Shown in pieces: positions 48,376 to 60,741 of a DNA stretch of 64,000 nucleotides. This DNA is from Rhizophlyctis rosea (lineage: Eukaryota > Chytridiomycota > Chytridiomycetes > Rhizophlyctidales > Rhizophlyctidaceae). The translations under genes were made by a program, and so were the position numbers. The stretch spans positions 124,001 to 188,000 of the forward strand of contig JADGJC010000036.1 in assembly GCA_027596075.1 (NCBI GenBank), in the 5' to 3' direction. The notes under the pieces were generated by a model. It saw only the letters and a list, made by a program, of their open reading frames with translations, was not told the DNA's origin and searched no databases. Position 1 is the stretch's first letter. The number at the start of each line of letters is the position of its first letter.

Positions 48376-49965
48376 CTATGAAGAACCTTCGCTCCCAACG
48401 GTGTTCAAACACGCATCCCGTTGCGGCGCCACCGGATGCTCACCTCTCCCCCTCGTCAAAGTCAAGTCCTCCTCGTTCCGCCGCTCCCTCATGTCCTCCC
48501 GTCCATCACTACTGGTACCCGTTCGATTCCGGTCCCGACCAGAATGCACCTGCACGCTCTCCAGCTCCTTATCCAGCATCGGGTCCGCCACCAATTTCCC
48601 GAAGAACATGCTGTGCAGGATCTTGGTGATAACAAAGAGGAGAGTGAACCATGCGATTCCGCAGAATAGCCATAGGAACCCGCGAACGACGTTGGTGTGC
48701 GTGACTTTATAGTATTCGATGAATGCTAATGCCACCGCAACAGTCGGGAACACACTAGCCCACCACGGAAACGCCGCCTGCCTCGACACCACAAGACTCT
48801 TCACCGTCCTCGCAACGAGCACGACCTGCACAACCGAATTACAAAAGAAAAATCGCCCAACAACACCGAACGCGTCCGTTCCCTGTCCCTTCAGTGCATC
48901 ATAATCGACTGTTAACTTACTCCACGCGACGGCCGCGACGGCGGAAGGCGCCATGATAAGGAAGAGGAGCGGACCGGTTTTGGATTCTGACATGGATTTG
49001 CGGGCGCGGCCGAGGTTTTGGTAGAGGGAGATGTAGAGGAGGAGGTAGTAGAATGAGCCTATTGCGAACATCCAGAGGGAGAGTTCGGGTTGGTTTGCGT
49101 CGGCGCCTAGGGAGGTGGAGAGGAACCAGCCTACGAGGGTGAAGAGGTAGGAGGGGTAGACGTTTCTGTAGCCTGGTGTTGCGGTAGTTGTCAAGTGTTT
49201 GGGCGATTAGTATGATGAGTCACCTACTCAGCACCGGACTATCGGCAGAATTTGCCCAAGCATTCACACCAGAAAGCATTGCCAGTCGGCATGCTCCCTC
49301 TTCTCCCCTGCTCCCCTCCCCCCCCTCCTCCTCTCCACCCCTGCCCTCCTCCCTCCTCCCTCCTCCCGCCCTCCTCCCGCCCTCCTCCCCCCGTCCCATC
49401 CCCCCCCTCCCGCCACATACTCACCATATGAGGGCGATGCATCCGGGTCATGAGGATTGTCGGTCTGTGCCAAGCGGTCGCCGTAAACGTAATAAGACAA
49501 CAAGATTTGCAAAATGGTCAAAATGAACCAAATAGGCGTCAACTTTGGTTGCCCAAAATAATGCGCCGGATAAGCGAGCGTCATCAAAAACAATCCAATA
49601 AGGATCAAATAGTAATCATTATGTCTTAGAGGATGCAACATCTCCCATTTGACCACTCTCGGGTATCGCCAGACTTTCAGGGAGTACGCGATCAGCGCTA
49701 CGATTCCACCCGCTAGCGCGATGAACCAGAAGACGAGGTTCAACCATTGTGGGACGCCCGTCCAGGAGTTTGCTGCAAGTTGTTTGAAGAGGAGGGAGTG
49801 GGATGCGAGGGCCGGGAGGATTCCGAATTCACCGCATTGGAGGTGGGCTAGTTGGGATGTTGAGAGGGAGTTTATGTAAGAGTTTCGGCGGGAGGGGGAG
49901 ACGGAGTAGGGGAGGATGGGGTCTTGGGATTGTTGTTGTTGGGGGTGGGTTTGTGAGGATGGCAT
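48376..49965 (-). CDS. SLAC1/TDT (TehA/Mae1) family anion or dicarboxylate transporter
   Basis: Two exons in phase (49425-49965, 48376-49172) give 445 residues. After a polar N-terminus of about 60 residues there are about ten hydrophobic segments: VPQWLNLVFWFIALAGGI, DYYLILIGLFLMTLAYPAHY, WFILTILQILLSYYVYGD, VYPSYLFTLVGWFLSTSLG, SLWMFAIGSFYYLLLYISL, GPLLFLIMAPSAVAAVAW, FFFCNSVVQVVLVARTV, WWASVFPTVAVALAFIEYY and FLWLFCGIAWFTLLFVITK. The YPRVVKWEMLHPLRHN and MAPSAVAAVAW strings fit TDT carriers (TehA, Mae1, Ssu1, plant SLAC1), which pass anions such as malate, sulfite or nitrate. Substrate not predictable. The C-terminal tail is charged. The intron holds an extreme G-rich tract (see the repeat entry). 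The ATG at 49965 is the first in frame. Confidence 0.82.
49290..49412 (-). repeat. G-rich (homopurine) tract in the SLAC1-type gene intron
   Basis: About 120 bases, almost purely C/T on the + strand and therefore G/A in the pre-mRNA, with many runs of three to seven G separated by A or AGGA. This is strong G-quadruplex and triplex potential, inside the intron 49173-49424. Confidence 0.85.
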
Positions 49966-52900
49966 GTGGTAGGGTTGACCGAAGGCGGTAAATAGAGAAA
50001 CGTTATAATTACTGTTCAAGAGGTCGGATGGCCTTCGGCACTAGCTGCACTATGGATGCTGACAGGAGGAAGGTATGAAATGGGGAATGTTCTCCAAAGA
50101 AGGGCGGAGCAAGGGAAGGCGGCACGAGTATATACCGTTCCCAACTAGTGCATTCCAGAGCTGTGATAGGAAAATACCATCAGATTATTACCTACTGGTG
50201 GTGATACGGCGCTGCGGTGCTGCGATGATGTCAGGGTCTCAGTTTGCATCAGCACAACGCGTCTGTTACACAAGACGGACCAAAATGACGATCATGTTGA
50301 TCGATGATTCATCCTGAGCCACGTGAAAGATACGATATTTCATTCATCGCCCATAAGATCAAAGACAAAATTCCGTATGCATTGAGCAAACCTGTGTTCG
50401 GAAACAAGGGGATGGTACGAAAAGATCACAATGGATGGGCGCAAGAGATATATGGAGTCTGTTTGTCACAGTGCGCATCATCACCTACTTCTACTACTTC
50501 ACTTGTTAGTTTAATATCATCGAAGAAAAGGAAACGTCAGCACCGGTTGAACGATCAACTGCTACTACCTGCTAGACCATCCAACGGATCCTCGCACATT
50601 TTCAATGACGTGTTTGCATAAATTACCCGCGTCTTCAAAGTTCTTCTTTACGGAAGGAGACCGAAGGGGCAAGAAGTACAATCAGTTGGTAGGTGTGCGA
50701 ATGAACTTCACAATTCAGAGAGTGGTCTTCGTCAGGAGAGCAGCCAAACCTAGTCGGATACTTGGGCTGCTGAAGCGGACACTTTGGGTCTTTCCTAGTC
50801 CTTTCAAAGTTGGTCGTGTGTATTTTTATGGGCCCATATGTGATTGAACCATAAATGGTGATTAGCTACATCGTTGAGTCGTATAGATTTCATATATGAT
50901 GATGGAAGAGCAAGGCGTTCTTACCCGTCGCCTTGCGGTGAGCGTCAATGCCCATGCCCCGCTCTAACAAGCAGCCCCTAAACCGTTTCCATGCTTGGGT
51001 GCCAACCACATTGTGTTGACATACCCCAAATGTCGTGCCTGCGTCTTGTTTACTTCTCTTTGTAAGATCCTTGAAAACCTGTGGTGACATGAGAATGCTG
51101 GGTCGCCGGTGTATATCCCGATCCTTGAACTGCATCATATCCGGGGTGTCACCAGGCGGTTGCGGCAGCACTTTGATTATGCTCCATCCGTTCGACTGCT
51201 GCTCAAGATGCCGCCAATTTCTTCGCAAGCAGAAATTGCTTCAATCGGCGTCAAAAAGTGTTGGTTTGATCTTGTCCCAATCAATAAACAGCAGTCAAGC
51301 ATTCCGGAGTGATTCCTGCCAATCCGTAAAGCTCCGGAGTCTTGGCCACCACTTCACAGGGCTAATTTTTTGAACATCTTTGCCGGAACGCTATAGGTCA
51401 TTGAAGATGCAAAAATGAAGATCCAAAAGCTACCGGAATATGTCAAGCTTTCCGGCTCACTTTACGGTCGCTTTGACTACATACAGCTCCCGCGTTTCAC
51501 CATTCCAAAGTGTTCAGTTGACCTTTCCTTCATAAATCCCACTAATCTTCTACGTGACAAAAATGACGGCCATAATCCAAGCGGCTCAAATCCTGTGCCT
51601 ACGCCTTCTCTGCATAGACAGGTTTGTTTAAAGAACAATCCGTTCTCATCTTGATCACAGAGAGACGGCAAACGTTTGATATTGAAGGCACACAAGGACC
51701 TATGTACATGACCAGTCAATGATTATTATCATCGCTAAAATGAATCAACAGCATGACCTAAGATGGAGTAGCAATACCTATTTTCCCCTCCCTCGCCCAT
51801 CACCGATGACTACCTGCTTTTTTGCAGTCCACGGAAAACCGGGAAAAAAACAACCGCGTGATCATCAAGCGCACGGCTCCAACTGCCCTTTGAGAGTTGG
51901 TGTATCTGCAACAATGCTGTTACCCCATTATATAAATACCGCCGTCGACCAATCAGAAGACGCTCTTGCTTGATATATTCAATGCTTCCATGGTTCTTTA
52001 TAAGCATGCGTTCAACGAGCTGAGCGCACTTGCGCATGAGTGCCCGCAGGCCATTCACGACATTCATCCAGCAATGAACAAAATTCTTAAACCAGGTAGT
52101 TCAGTCGTCAAGTGCTCTCGGCAAGACGTTTAAAACAAAAAGGAGAATAAATTGCCCTTTGAAACGAATGAACAATGCGTTCTTAATCGCTTGCCCCGCT
52201 TCTCTTTGCGACCAGCATACCTGCTATGAAATGATAATGGACTCGGACGTATAAAACTCCGTGGCGAACGGTCTGAGGGAGGTAATATTAGATTGAACAT
52301 AGTAGGTGCTACATCCTCCAAAGCCGCAGACAAGGTGCTGGATGCACCGGTGCCCCTTTCTGATTGCCGTGGACTACCGATCTTTTTCTGTCGACTACTA
52401 CATTTGACTGTTGTAAAGAAGGAGGGATACTTCTTTGTATGCACGTACATGCAAGACGACCATTTCTCAATAAGCGGCCATTGAGACTCTAGCAATGGGG
52501 ACATATACCAAACTAGCAACTGGGAGAAAGAAATTGACGACACCTCAGCTTGTGCACACCTTCAGATACCCGTCGGAAGTGAGATATGTAAATTGTGGAG
52601 TGATGTACGCAGATATGATTGCCAATAGATTGTGAGCAGAAGGAAGAAATGCTTTAAAATGAAGTAAGTGAGTTGGGGCTGGCGAGACTCAATTTGCTTC
52701 TATTGCCTTGTAGCATTGCCTTGCATATTTGTTGCATATTTATGATGGAGTCGAGCACACGCACAAAGGGTGAGATGCGCAAGATATCCCTCGATGGAAC
52801 GAGCATTCTGGCATTGCGAAGTGTCTGGATTTTCTTTTTTGTTGGTGGCATCAAATGTTGCACTTCTGGCACACTCGGGCCACCATGAGCCATGAAAGTC

Positions 52901-53191
52901 CAAATGAGGGGAAACATTATGATGGTGTGGCAATGGAGTATTTTAATGTTGAACCGGTGAGCGTGGACAATTCACATTCTGACTTTCTCAATATTGTACC
53001 CAAGACGATTGCACTTTTGCGGTATTGTTCTTCTGCGATATGAGAACAAACACTCAAACGATCAAACGGGGTTCTAGCATACAGAAGAGTGCTTTGCGGA
53101 ACGGGTCAGCAATTCAAGAACCCAATGCATTCAAGGCACTGTGAAACCTTCGTCTTGCCGTCTCCACTGCAGCCCGCCCCATATGCTTTGA
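49966..53191. other. 3.2-kb region without a clear intact gene
   Basis: Contains the promoter of the SLAC1-type gene and motif-free short frames. A - strand frame at 50890-51228 ends FRGCLLERGMGIDAHRKATG, weakly like the LLKRGLN repeat of the F-box/ankyrin genes, and 51810-52067 (-) has MNVVNGLRALMRKCAQLVE, weakly like their C-terminal domain. These may be relics. Confidence 0.4.
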
Positions 53192-54311
53192 TCAAGATGC
53201 CGGGCATTTGAAAGTTTCGAACAACCAATGTCCTCGCACAAGTTTATCACCAAGTCTATTCCTGCCATGTTTGCCATTTTCACTACTACCAGTGATAGAT
53301 TCCAGATTGCGCCAATTCAGTTCATCATGATCTTTTTCACTTATGTACCTTCCGCCCGAACCGACATACTCCCAAGGTGTGTTAAATTTGAGATGCCTTT
53401 CATAGAATTGCAGGAGCTGTCAAAAGAAAGGAATAAAGAATTGCCATTGAGCATTAAAGAGAATGAAGCTCCCAAAGCAAAATGTTATGATCCATAGCCC
53501 ACATCAAGCAAAACGTCTCACCTTCAATGGGCATTTCTCATGTAGTGTATCTGCAGTATGCATGGTTCTCATCCCATCTCTCCACGTCAGGAAGACCACC
53601 AGAGGCTCTGTTGCATCCGTTGGACCCTCCACCGTGTCAATCTCAGCGACAAGTTCCTCCCAGCTGTCCGCATCAAGAATATCCTGGTCGAGGTTGCCTT
53701 CAGGTTCCCACAGAAGATCTAGAGTGTACATGTGAATCATACACAAACGATAATTGTGTGCTAATATTTTGTTCTGATATGGGAAATCCTACCAATTGAG
53801 CCGTCCATGTCTTCATCAGCCCCGTCCACATAATCATCAATGTCGCCGTTATCAGAGTCAATCAAGATGGAGTAACCGGGTGGTGCTGGTGAGAACAGAC
53901 GCGAATCATTCAGATCCGAAAATGCAGCGTCAAACGATTGATTTCCACCACCCCAATTATGGAAACCGTCTCGGTTTTGAAAGTATCCAGAACCCACCAT
54001 CAACTGACACTCCACCGTTTCGAGTCAACACACCTCCTCCGGCACGACTAGGCCCTCTCAGCCGTTCCATTTGCAACGAAAGAAATTCGACGTCCCTTTC
54101 TGCCGCGGCGCCACTCTGACCACTTCCACCATACTAGACAGTAGCCCTTGCAGCTCACTCAGTTGCTCGCGGAGATTCGCAATTTGTTGTTCTCTCGCGG
54201 CAAGAGCATGTTGGGCTTGGTCCAAAGCAGCCTTCGCCTCCCGGAGTTCTGTGTCTCGAGCCTTCAGCTTCTCCCTGTCTCCTCCTCATGATAGCGCTGG
54301 TCGTCTGTCAT
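53192..54311 (-). pseudogene. Coiled-coil chromo shadow protein, copy D, frameshifted
   Basis: Downstream member of a tandem pair. The N-terminal ATG at 54311 opens MTDDQRYHEEE, but the coiled coil (EKLKARDTELREAK, REQQIANLREQLSELQGLL) lies one frame over with no room for an intron, and a further block AAERDVEFLSLQMERLRG is in yet another frame. The 3' half looks intact: an acidic segment (YSILIDSDNGDIDDYVDGAD), then exons 53522-53718 and 53192-53416 encoding a chromo shadow domain: DSWEELVAEIDTVEG, PLVVFLTWRDG, HEKCPLK joined to LLQFYERHLKF. A tail of about 60 residues follows. Either the gene is decaying, or the 5' structure differs from my reading, for example with translation starting further in. 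Confidence 0.55.
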
Positions 54312-54746
54312 ATTGTCTCCAGCTGGGGTGAAGGGTAGCACGGCGTAATGATCGGGACTGCAAACAGCTGGATGGTGGGAACAGAAACGGAGTGGACAGG
54401 GATGGGATTGGGATGGGATGGTGGATCTTCGGGGAGGCGCAGATGTTTGCTTACGCGTTGATTACATTAGCCCAAAGTCGCCAGGGTTCACTCCAACACG
54501 CAACTATGACCACACAGTTGAACAGTCCGCATCAGAGTGTTTTGGACCCTCGGTTTTGCCGAGTTGAAATGTCAGGATTGCCTCGAAATACACCATGTGA
54601 TGTTGCAATCTTATGAGTGAACGATTCATTCCATCATTCAAACATGTTAAAGCGCGAAATTTGAATGGAGTGGAAATCTTCCACCATCTTTTGCCCCACT
54701 TTGAACTGATATATCGTTTCCAAGCATGCCAATTCGGAAGTTACAA

Positions 54747-55572
54747 TCAATGCAGCCTCTCAATTTGTCTCAACTTCATTTGTCTCTCGTAGAATTCCAG
54801 GAGCTGTCAAAAGTGAAGAGGACGATAGTGCTTAGTCAAAGTTCAAGGGAAATTATGGCGAATGGGTAGTACCAAATAGAACGCCATTTTCAAAACAAAG
54901 TGCACCGCCTTACCTTGAATGGACACTTCGTATGTATTATATGCGCACTATGCAAACTCCTTTCTCCGTTCGTCCACGCCACAAAGACGACGAACCCGCC
55001 AGCCGCCCAATCGCTGGACTCGACCATTTCAATCCCCGCCACAAGGTCGTCCCACCTGTCCGCCGCCAGAATCTTCGAGTCCAGTATGCTCTCCGCTTCG
55101 TAAAGTAGAAATCCTGGCAGTATGGTTGTAAGCTTTGGAAGGAAAGATGACGTGCCTCATACGCAAAACCATCTAGATCAGGTATATCTGCTTTGACGTA
55201 GGCCGCATTTTCGGCATTCGGTGCACTGGAAGGTTTGGGTGAGCTTGGCGGAAGGACTATGGGACCAAGCAGTCAAGATAAGTACGTAGCTCGAAGGACA
55301 CGCTGAATCGGTTCACAACGAAACCCCTCCCACTTACCTTCATTTGAGCTGACAATGGACACGCTCAGGACATCGTCCTCCATTTTGAAACATGCCACCT
55401 CCTTAGCAAGAGCTTCAAGCCGGTGGTCCTGCTCCAACATTTTCTCTTGCGCGTCCGCTAAGACCGTTTTCAGCGCCTTCAACTCTGCGTCACGAGCTTC
55501 CAGTTTTTCTCTGTTGCCACGCACAAGGTCTATGATCATCTCCTCCTCGGTGCGACTAACATCGTCGGCCAT
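54747..55572 (-). CDS. Coiled-coil protein with C-terminal chromo shadow domain, copy C
   Basis: Four exons in phase (55338-55572, 55170-55256, 54914-55113, 54747-54803), 192 residues. Residues 1-75 form a coiled coil (REKLEARDAELKALKTVL, EKMLEQDHRLEALAKEV). A short acidic linker follows. Residues about 115-192 resemble the HP1 chromo shadow domain: a lead-in helix ILAADRWDDLVAGIEMVES, strand GGFVVFVAWTNE, then HTKCPFK spliced to LLEFYERQMKL, equivalent to the KCPQxVIxFYExxL end of HP1. There is no chromodomain. In HP1 the shadow domain dimerises and binds PxVxL peptides at heterochromatin. My inference is a nuclear dimeric adaptor with self-association by both coil and shadow domain. The start lies only 38 bases after the stop of the upstream lyase gene; an in-frame ATG at 55608 is also possible. 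Confidence 0.7.
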
Positions 55573-55610
55573 GTTTGTTGGTGCGTGTTGGCTGAGTGGG
55601 TATGGCATGA

Positions 55611-57841
55611 TCACAGCAGGCATTGCGAATACCACTCATTGGTGAACTTGCATGTGCCTTGCGCGCAAGTTGTGGGGCCGGTCCTGATGGAGCAAAGCAG
55701 TCAATGCTGGAATGTTGACAAAGTCTTACTGAGTTTGCGAAACTTACCATCCGTTTCCACCGCATTGGCCGTAAAGTGTCTGCCCGCCGGAAGGACGAGC
55801 GGTTGTGGTCGTCGTGGTTGGCGCACGAGTGGTGGTGGTGATGCGGCTGGTGGTAGTTTGCGCCGGAGGTTGTGTAGTCCCTTCCCCAGAGGTCGACCCT
55901 CCGTCGACAACAATACCAGTTCCCTCCAGTGCTACAGCGTCAACGATGTAATTGGAACTGAGGTAGTCCGCCATACTGTTGGAGCCAGCAACGCCCAGAG
56001 TGACGGTGTTGGACCCAGTCTTGATGGTACCGGCAGGGATGGAGCAAGTGTACACCTCGCCATAACCCCTGTACCCACCCCTTGTCACACCGCGAGAATC
56101 GATCTTGACAGGGGTTGCGGGCGTGGGACACTTGTAGCTGTTCACGGTGATGGCAGGTCGACCCCCTTGGAAGGATAAAGTTGTTCCGACGCGGATTGTT
56201 GCAGCGCCGGAAGAGGAGATGGATTGAACGTTGAAGCGGATTGTTGCAGTGCCTCCAGTTTTCTCGAAAAGTGCCATGGGGAAGTCTTTGGGCGAGGATT
56301 GACCGACAGTGTACGAGCCACCCCAAGAAGACATACGCTTGTCGGAGGGATGCATGCGGAGGAAAGTGAGGCCGTTCTTGAGCTCGAAGGGTTGCCCGTC
56401 GAATTCACCAACTTGCCAAATGACGTTGCGCGAAGGTTCCGATGAAGCGATGTTGTGAGTTGTGGTGGATCCGGCGCTGACGGTGACGGAGCCGGTGTAC
56501 ACTACGAACTCGCCGCGGAGCATTTTGACGGTGTAGGTGCCTGATGTAACAATTCGAATGTGAGTAGATGGGGATGAGGAGAGTTGATTAGTGGGTCATG
56601 CTTACCGGGCTTCATTAAAGGGGACTTGTATGTCCCGCCAGAGGCCTTTGTCCAGTATTGCGCCTTGGTGTTGTACCAATAGACAACAGTTTCGAATTTC
56701 TATGATGTGTGGAATGTGTGAGTAAAAATCTGTCTGGATGGGATGAAGTCAAACATCCCAATGCTTACGGAAGGTACACCCGTAGCCGTGCCGGAAACTT
56801 GTCCGCGACCACTGGCCGGGACGTACTCAGCAATAGACAGCTGGTCGAAGAACGAGGTGTCAAGGTTCGGGGATGCTTTACTGCCTCCGTTGAAGACGAG
56901 GGCGTAGGGACCGTGCAACCCATAGCGCCAAGGTTCGGTACGTAGATGGCCGGAGTTCATGTACCAATAAATCTCTTGCTGGTCGCCTTCCTGTGTATTC
57001 ATGACAGTCAGCTCAAATGAGCAATTTTGACGAATGGTCTGAGATCACACATCACACCTGGTTGTTAATATCCCTCATGAACGGTCCACCCGCCGAACTT
57101 TCATAGGCAGTTCCAGGGATGACCATCCACAACCCGACACCGTTACCGGTAACACCATGGACTTGGTCGTCGATGAAACGTTCGGAGGAGTAGAACTTGG
57201 AGCGAGTCATGCCGTCTTTGGTGTAGACGTCACTGCCTTCAATGACGGTGCCGCCGGAGATCTCAGAAGGTTCCATGCCGTTGTATGTGTAGCCAGTTGG
57301 GATGGGACCTTTGTTGAGACGGAAGAGCATGCGGAGTTCGCCTGGGTCCACTTCGCCGGTGTTTTGGGTTGCCATGTAGATTATGTTGTCGCCCTGTGTG
57401 TATGCGAACTTGTTATTCGGAGCACATGCTTGTGACTGCCTCCTTAAGCTATACCTTTCGCGCCACATAGTAGTGGGTGACGGGCAAACCATTGCTCTTG
57501 ATCGCAACTTTGATATATTGCCCATCAACTGTTGTGGCCGAGACCGAGGATGAACCTAGCCCGGAGTTGATACCCGAGAGTTTTGCAGTAGATTGGTATT
57601 CAACGCCCTTGTACTTGATGGACGTGATCATGCCATCCGAACTATTTTGATACGTCAGGTAGGCGCTCTTTTTTGTGGGGGGAGGGAGGTAGTGATATTG
57701 TAATGAACCCTACCGGCGGACAACCCAGGTGAGATCAGCTCCAGTATCGATGGTGTAGCTTGCACTGCTGGTTGTTAAACCAAAGGCAGCGAAAGCGCCG
57801 GATATGGCGCCGAGGATGAGAGGAGTGGAGCGGAGAAGCAT
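55611..57841 (-). CDS. Secreted rhamnogalacturonan lyase (PL4) with CBM1
   Basis: Seven exons in phase (5' to 3': 57714-57841, 57455-57641, 57058-57393, 56769-56990, 56606-56699, 55748-56540, 55611-55683) encode 610 residues. It has a signal peptide (MLLRSTPLILGAISGAFAAF), then the catalytic N-terminal domain: DGMITSIKYKGVEYQSTAKL, THYYVARK, IIYMATQNTGEVDPGELRM and DGMTRSKFYSSERFIDD. The fibronectin-like domain follows (PGTYTVKMLRGEFVVYTGSV), then a galactose-binding-like domain (NVIWQVGEFDGQPFELKNG to SNYIVDAVALEG). A Thr-rich linker leads to a fungal cellulose-binding module split by the last intron: LYGQCGGNGWTGPTTC, GTCKFTNEWYSQC. PL4 enzymes cleave the rhamnogalacturonan I backbone of pectin by beta-elimination. 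The enzyme fits a saprotroph or parasite on plant matter. Confidence 0.93.
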
Positions 57842-60741
57842 CTTGGGTGGTGCGGTGAGGTTGAGATGTTGAAGCACGAGACCGGGTCTGGGTAAAAGGT
57901 TCGGAGAAGTTGGGAGACTGTCTTCTATTTATATACATTCAGAAAATACCAGGAGGACCTAACACTGCGCACAGTCAAACTTGGAATTCCATTGGAAAGT
58001 TAGCCTTGTTACGGATTGTGAAAGTAAGGGCCACAAGGGAAAGTCCTCCAACCTGCTCAAGGCCACGAGAGCATGATTGGATTCCTTCTCCTTGTGGCAG
58101 AGCTTCGCGGGAAGATGGAGGTGGTGGACATCTCTGAACGAATAGAACTTTAGACCCCATCAAGTGTCAATATCGAAAAGGGAAGCTACCTCCTTTAGTG
58201 AGTCGAGCCTTCCAACTCATGGTTTTCTGAATTTTGTCTTTTTGTCTTTTTTGTGCAAAGGAGGTGCTGCCTCTCCCTGCGGGGGCGGTCTCACCGCTAT
58301 TGCTCATGTTGGAATGCATGTCTCCAGAAGGGAATGGATTCGTGATTCATTTTGGTATTCAGCAGAACCCTGAGACGCGCGCGCCGCCCCTGAAATGCAT
58401 GCCCAAAAAGGCACTGTTACTGGAAGACGATCGTTTTTGGGTGACGGAGTTCGTCAAATTTGGGAGAGGCAACTTTTTTTCGGTAGTAGAAGTCAGGGAA
58501 GGGCTTCACGAACCATTTTTGTGGGGTTTCAGAGGTGTGTGCAACGAACTGGGGGTGGGGGTTGCAACAGATTTGGCCAGTCGCACCAAATTGAGTCACA
58601 ATTGAGTATCCTGAAGTCCGCAAAGATCTTTGCGAGCTCGGTTGGGATCCGTGCATCTGCCACCTGTGCCATAGAGGTTACAATTGATTCCTGCGCAAAA
58701 TCGCTACGATATGGCAGCGTATTTCAGATGGCTGGTTTTGATATGCAAGGAGAATTCACTAGAAGTTGGAGCATCATGGCGGGAATTATTGCGGACGAAC
58801 ATGTCGTACTGACGCTGATACGATGACATGCTCCCAAGATGAATGCACGGGACCGTAGGTTTGGCACTTGGGTGAATGAAATTGGACTGTTCACTTGTCA
58901 TAGGTGGTGGATATGCCTTCCAGAAATTGTTCCACTACTTCCTGACTCCTTTGACATGGTTCACTTTTTCCTTCCACAATAACAATCACTCTTCGACGAA
59001 GCGCAGCATGATATGCACACGCCTTTGGCGGTCAAAATACGTCATGCTCCTTATGCCGCACAGGTGATGTGGAGAAACGGTTGATGGAGCCTCTTGAATA
59101 TTTGTCTATCATGCACCAACAGTCTGCGATGTGCAGACAGGCACAAAGTGATGGATGTGGCCAGCTGACAGCATGTCGGCCCTCACCGTCTCACAAGATG
59201 ATGGCCCTTTGCATACATGTCCTACGTCAGTTGATATGTGATGCAATTTCATCAGTACTAACTGCCAAAATCTTTTCCCCAACACGAATTGTCACAAATC
59301 CCCATGCTTCCCGTCAAGGAATGCCTTGGTCAGTTCTATGGTCTGGCTGTGGACTCTGTGGACCCTGAAACGCGTCCCCCATGATATCAACCTCAAAATT
59401 TTCCATTCCTGTTTTCGCGTCCAAGTATTTTGAATCAACCACATGTCGACTACAAAGCAGTGGTATGACCATCATCCCTAGGCTGGCATTTCCGCACGGA
59501 TTGAACCTTTGATTGGTCAAATCTGCCCTCTAATTTGAGGAATGAGGTCCCCCGTTTTTTTTTTTTGGTCTTTCATTGAGTTGAGCGGCTTGTATATTTG
59601 TCCCGAGCACTCGGTGGGGTGATGTGTTTGCAGGTATGTGTTCACTCCGGGACATGACTCAAAAAGAACAATTAGTACTAACAGCGATTTTCGACTGAGA
59701 AACGTTGGTATGTGTAACTGGTTTCTCGTGATCGTTTTTGGCAAACATATGGTTCCGCCTAAGATTCTTCAACACACTCAACACGAAAATGGGCGGGCCG
59801 TTCCTCTCGTTCTTTTAGGCAACAGCGAGCATGACACACATCCTCGCTATCATCATGCTGGCTCTCGTGCACCGACAGGTCAAATGGAGTCTCCCCTCTC
59901 ATTGATCCGTTTTCACCACATCCGCAATTGGGACATCACTTTTTGGACATGTCACTGTCATGTTGAAGCGGCCTAGGTATCGGGCTGCGATTTCCGAATC
60001 ACAAAGCCTTGTTGGATTTGGATCATTTACTGTGTTCCTAAACCGCCTGAATGGAGAGTTCCAAGGAAGCGACATGTAAGGAGCTCTGCGGCGCTTCTTT
60101 TTCTTCTTCATTTTCAAGGTTGCGGATTCCGCTGGGTATATAAGACGTTTAGCACATGTTGTCTTGAGCTTTTGCCGTGATGGTGGGGGGATGGCAGATG
60201 AGACAGATAGAGGGAACGATTGCTTGTGGGCAAGGGTGCAAAAAGAAGGCCGGGGAAGAGCGTTAACATTGGTGCCGATGTCAGAAACTGATTTTTCCGT
60301 CCAACTTTGATACAATGCATAGGGACTGGCTCTTTCCCAACTCTTCAGGAAAATTTTCTCGGTTGTCAAATGTCATATCTCGCAGATGCGAAAAATAAAC
60401 AATGCCTTCAAAAAATTTTGGATAGAGGAAGAGCCCCTGGCTGGGATATCTCTCTGTACAAAGCTATTTTACGTCTACTTGGCATCCTAGCGAAGTAGTA
60501 GTGCACCCATATCATTTCCCCTCTCGTCCCCATTCTCATTTGCCTCAATCAACATGTTCGCAAGAAATCCCAATCTTGCAACCTGCACTCGTAACTTCTC
60601 ACAATCAAGACCCTCCAATAGAATTGCCATGACCAACACCGAGTTCACTCATACCACTGTCTGCCAAAGCCACATGTTATGTCTTGCCCTCAAGCTTACG
60701 CAAGCACTGCTTACAACCTTTAATAACAATTTTCCCTTTCT
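57842..60741. other. 2.9-kb intergenic region
   Basis: Promoter of the lyase gene (TATA-like tatttatata near 57930) and 3' flank of the SMARCAL1-like gene. Short frames only. The largest, 59899-60369 (-), has a K/R run but no family pattern. Confidence 0.5.
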
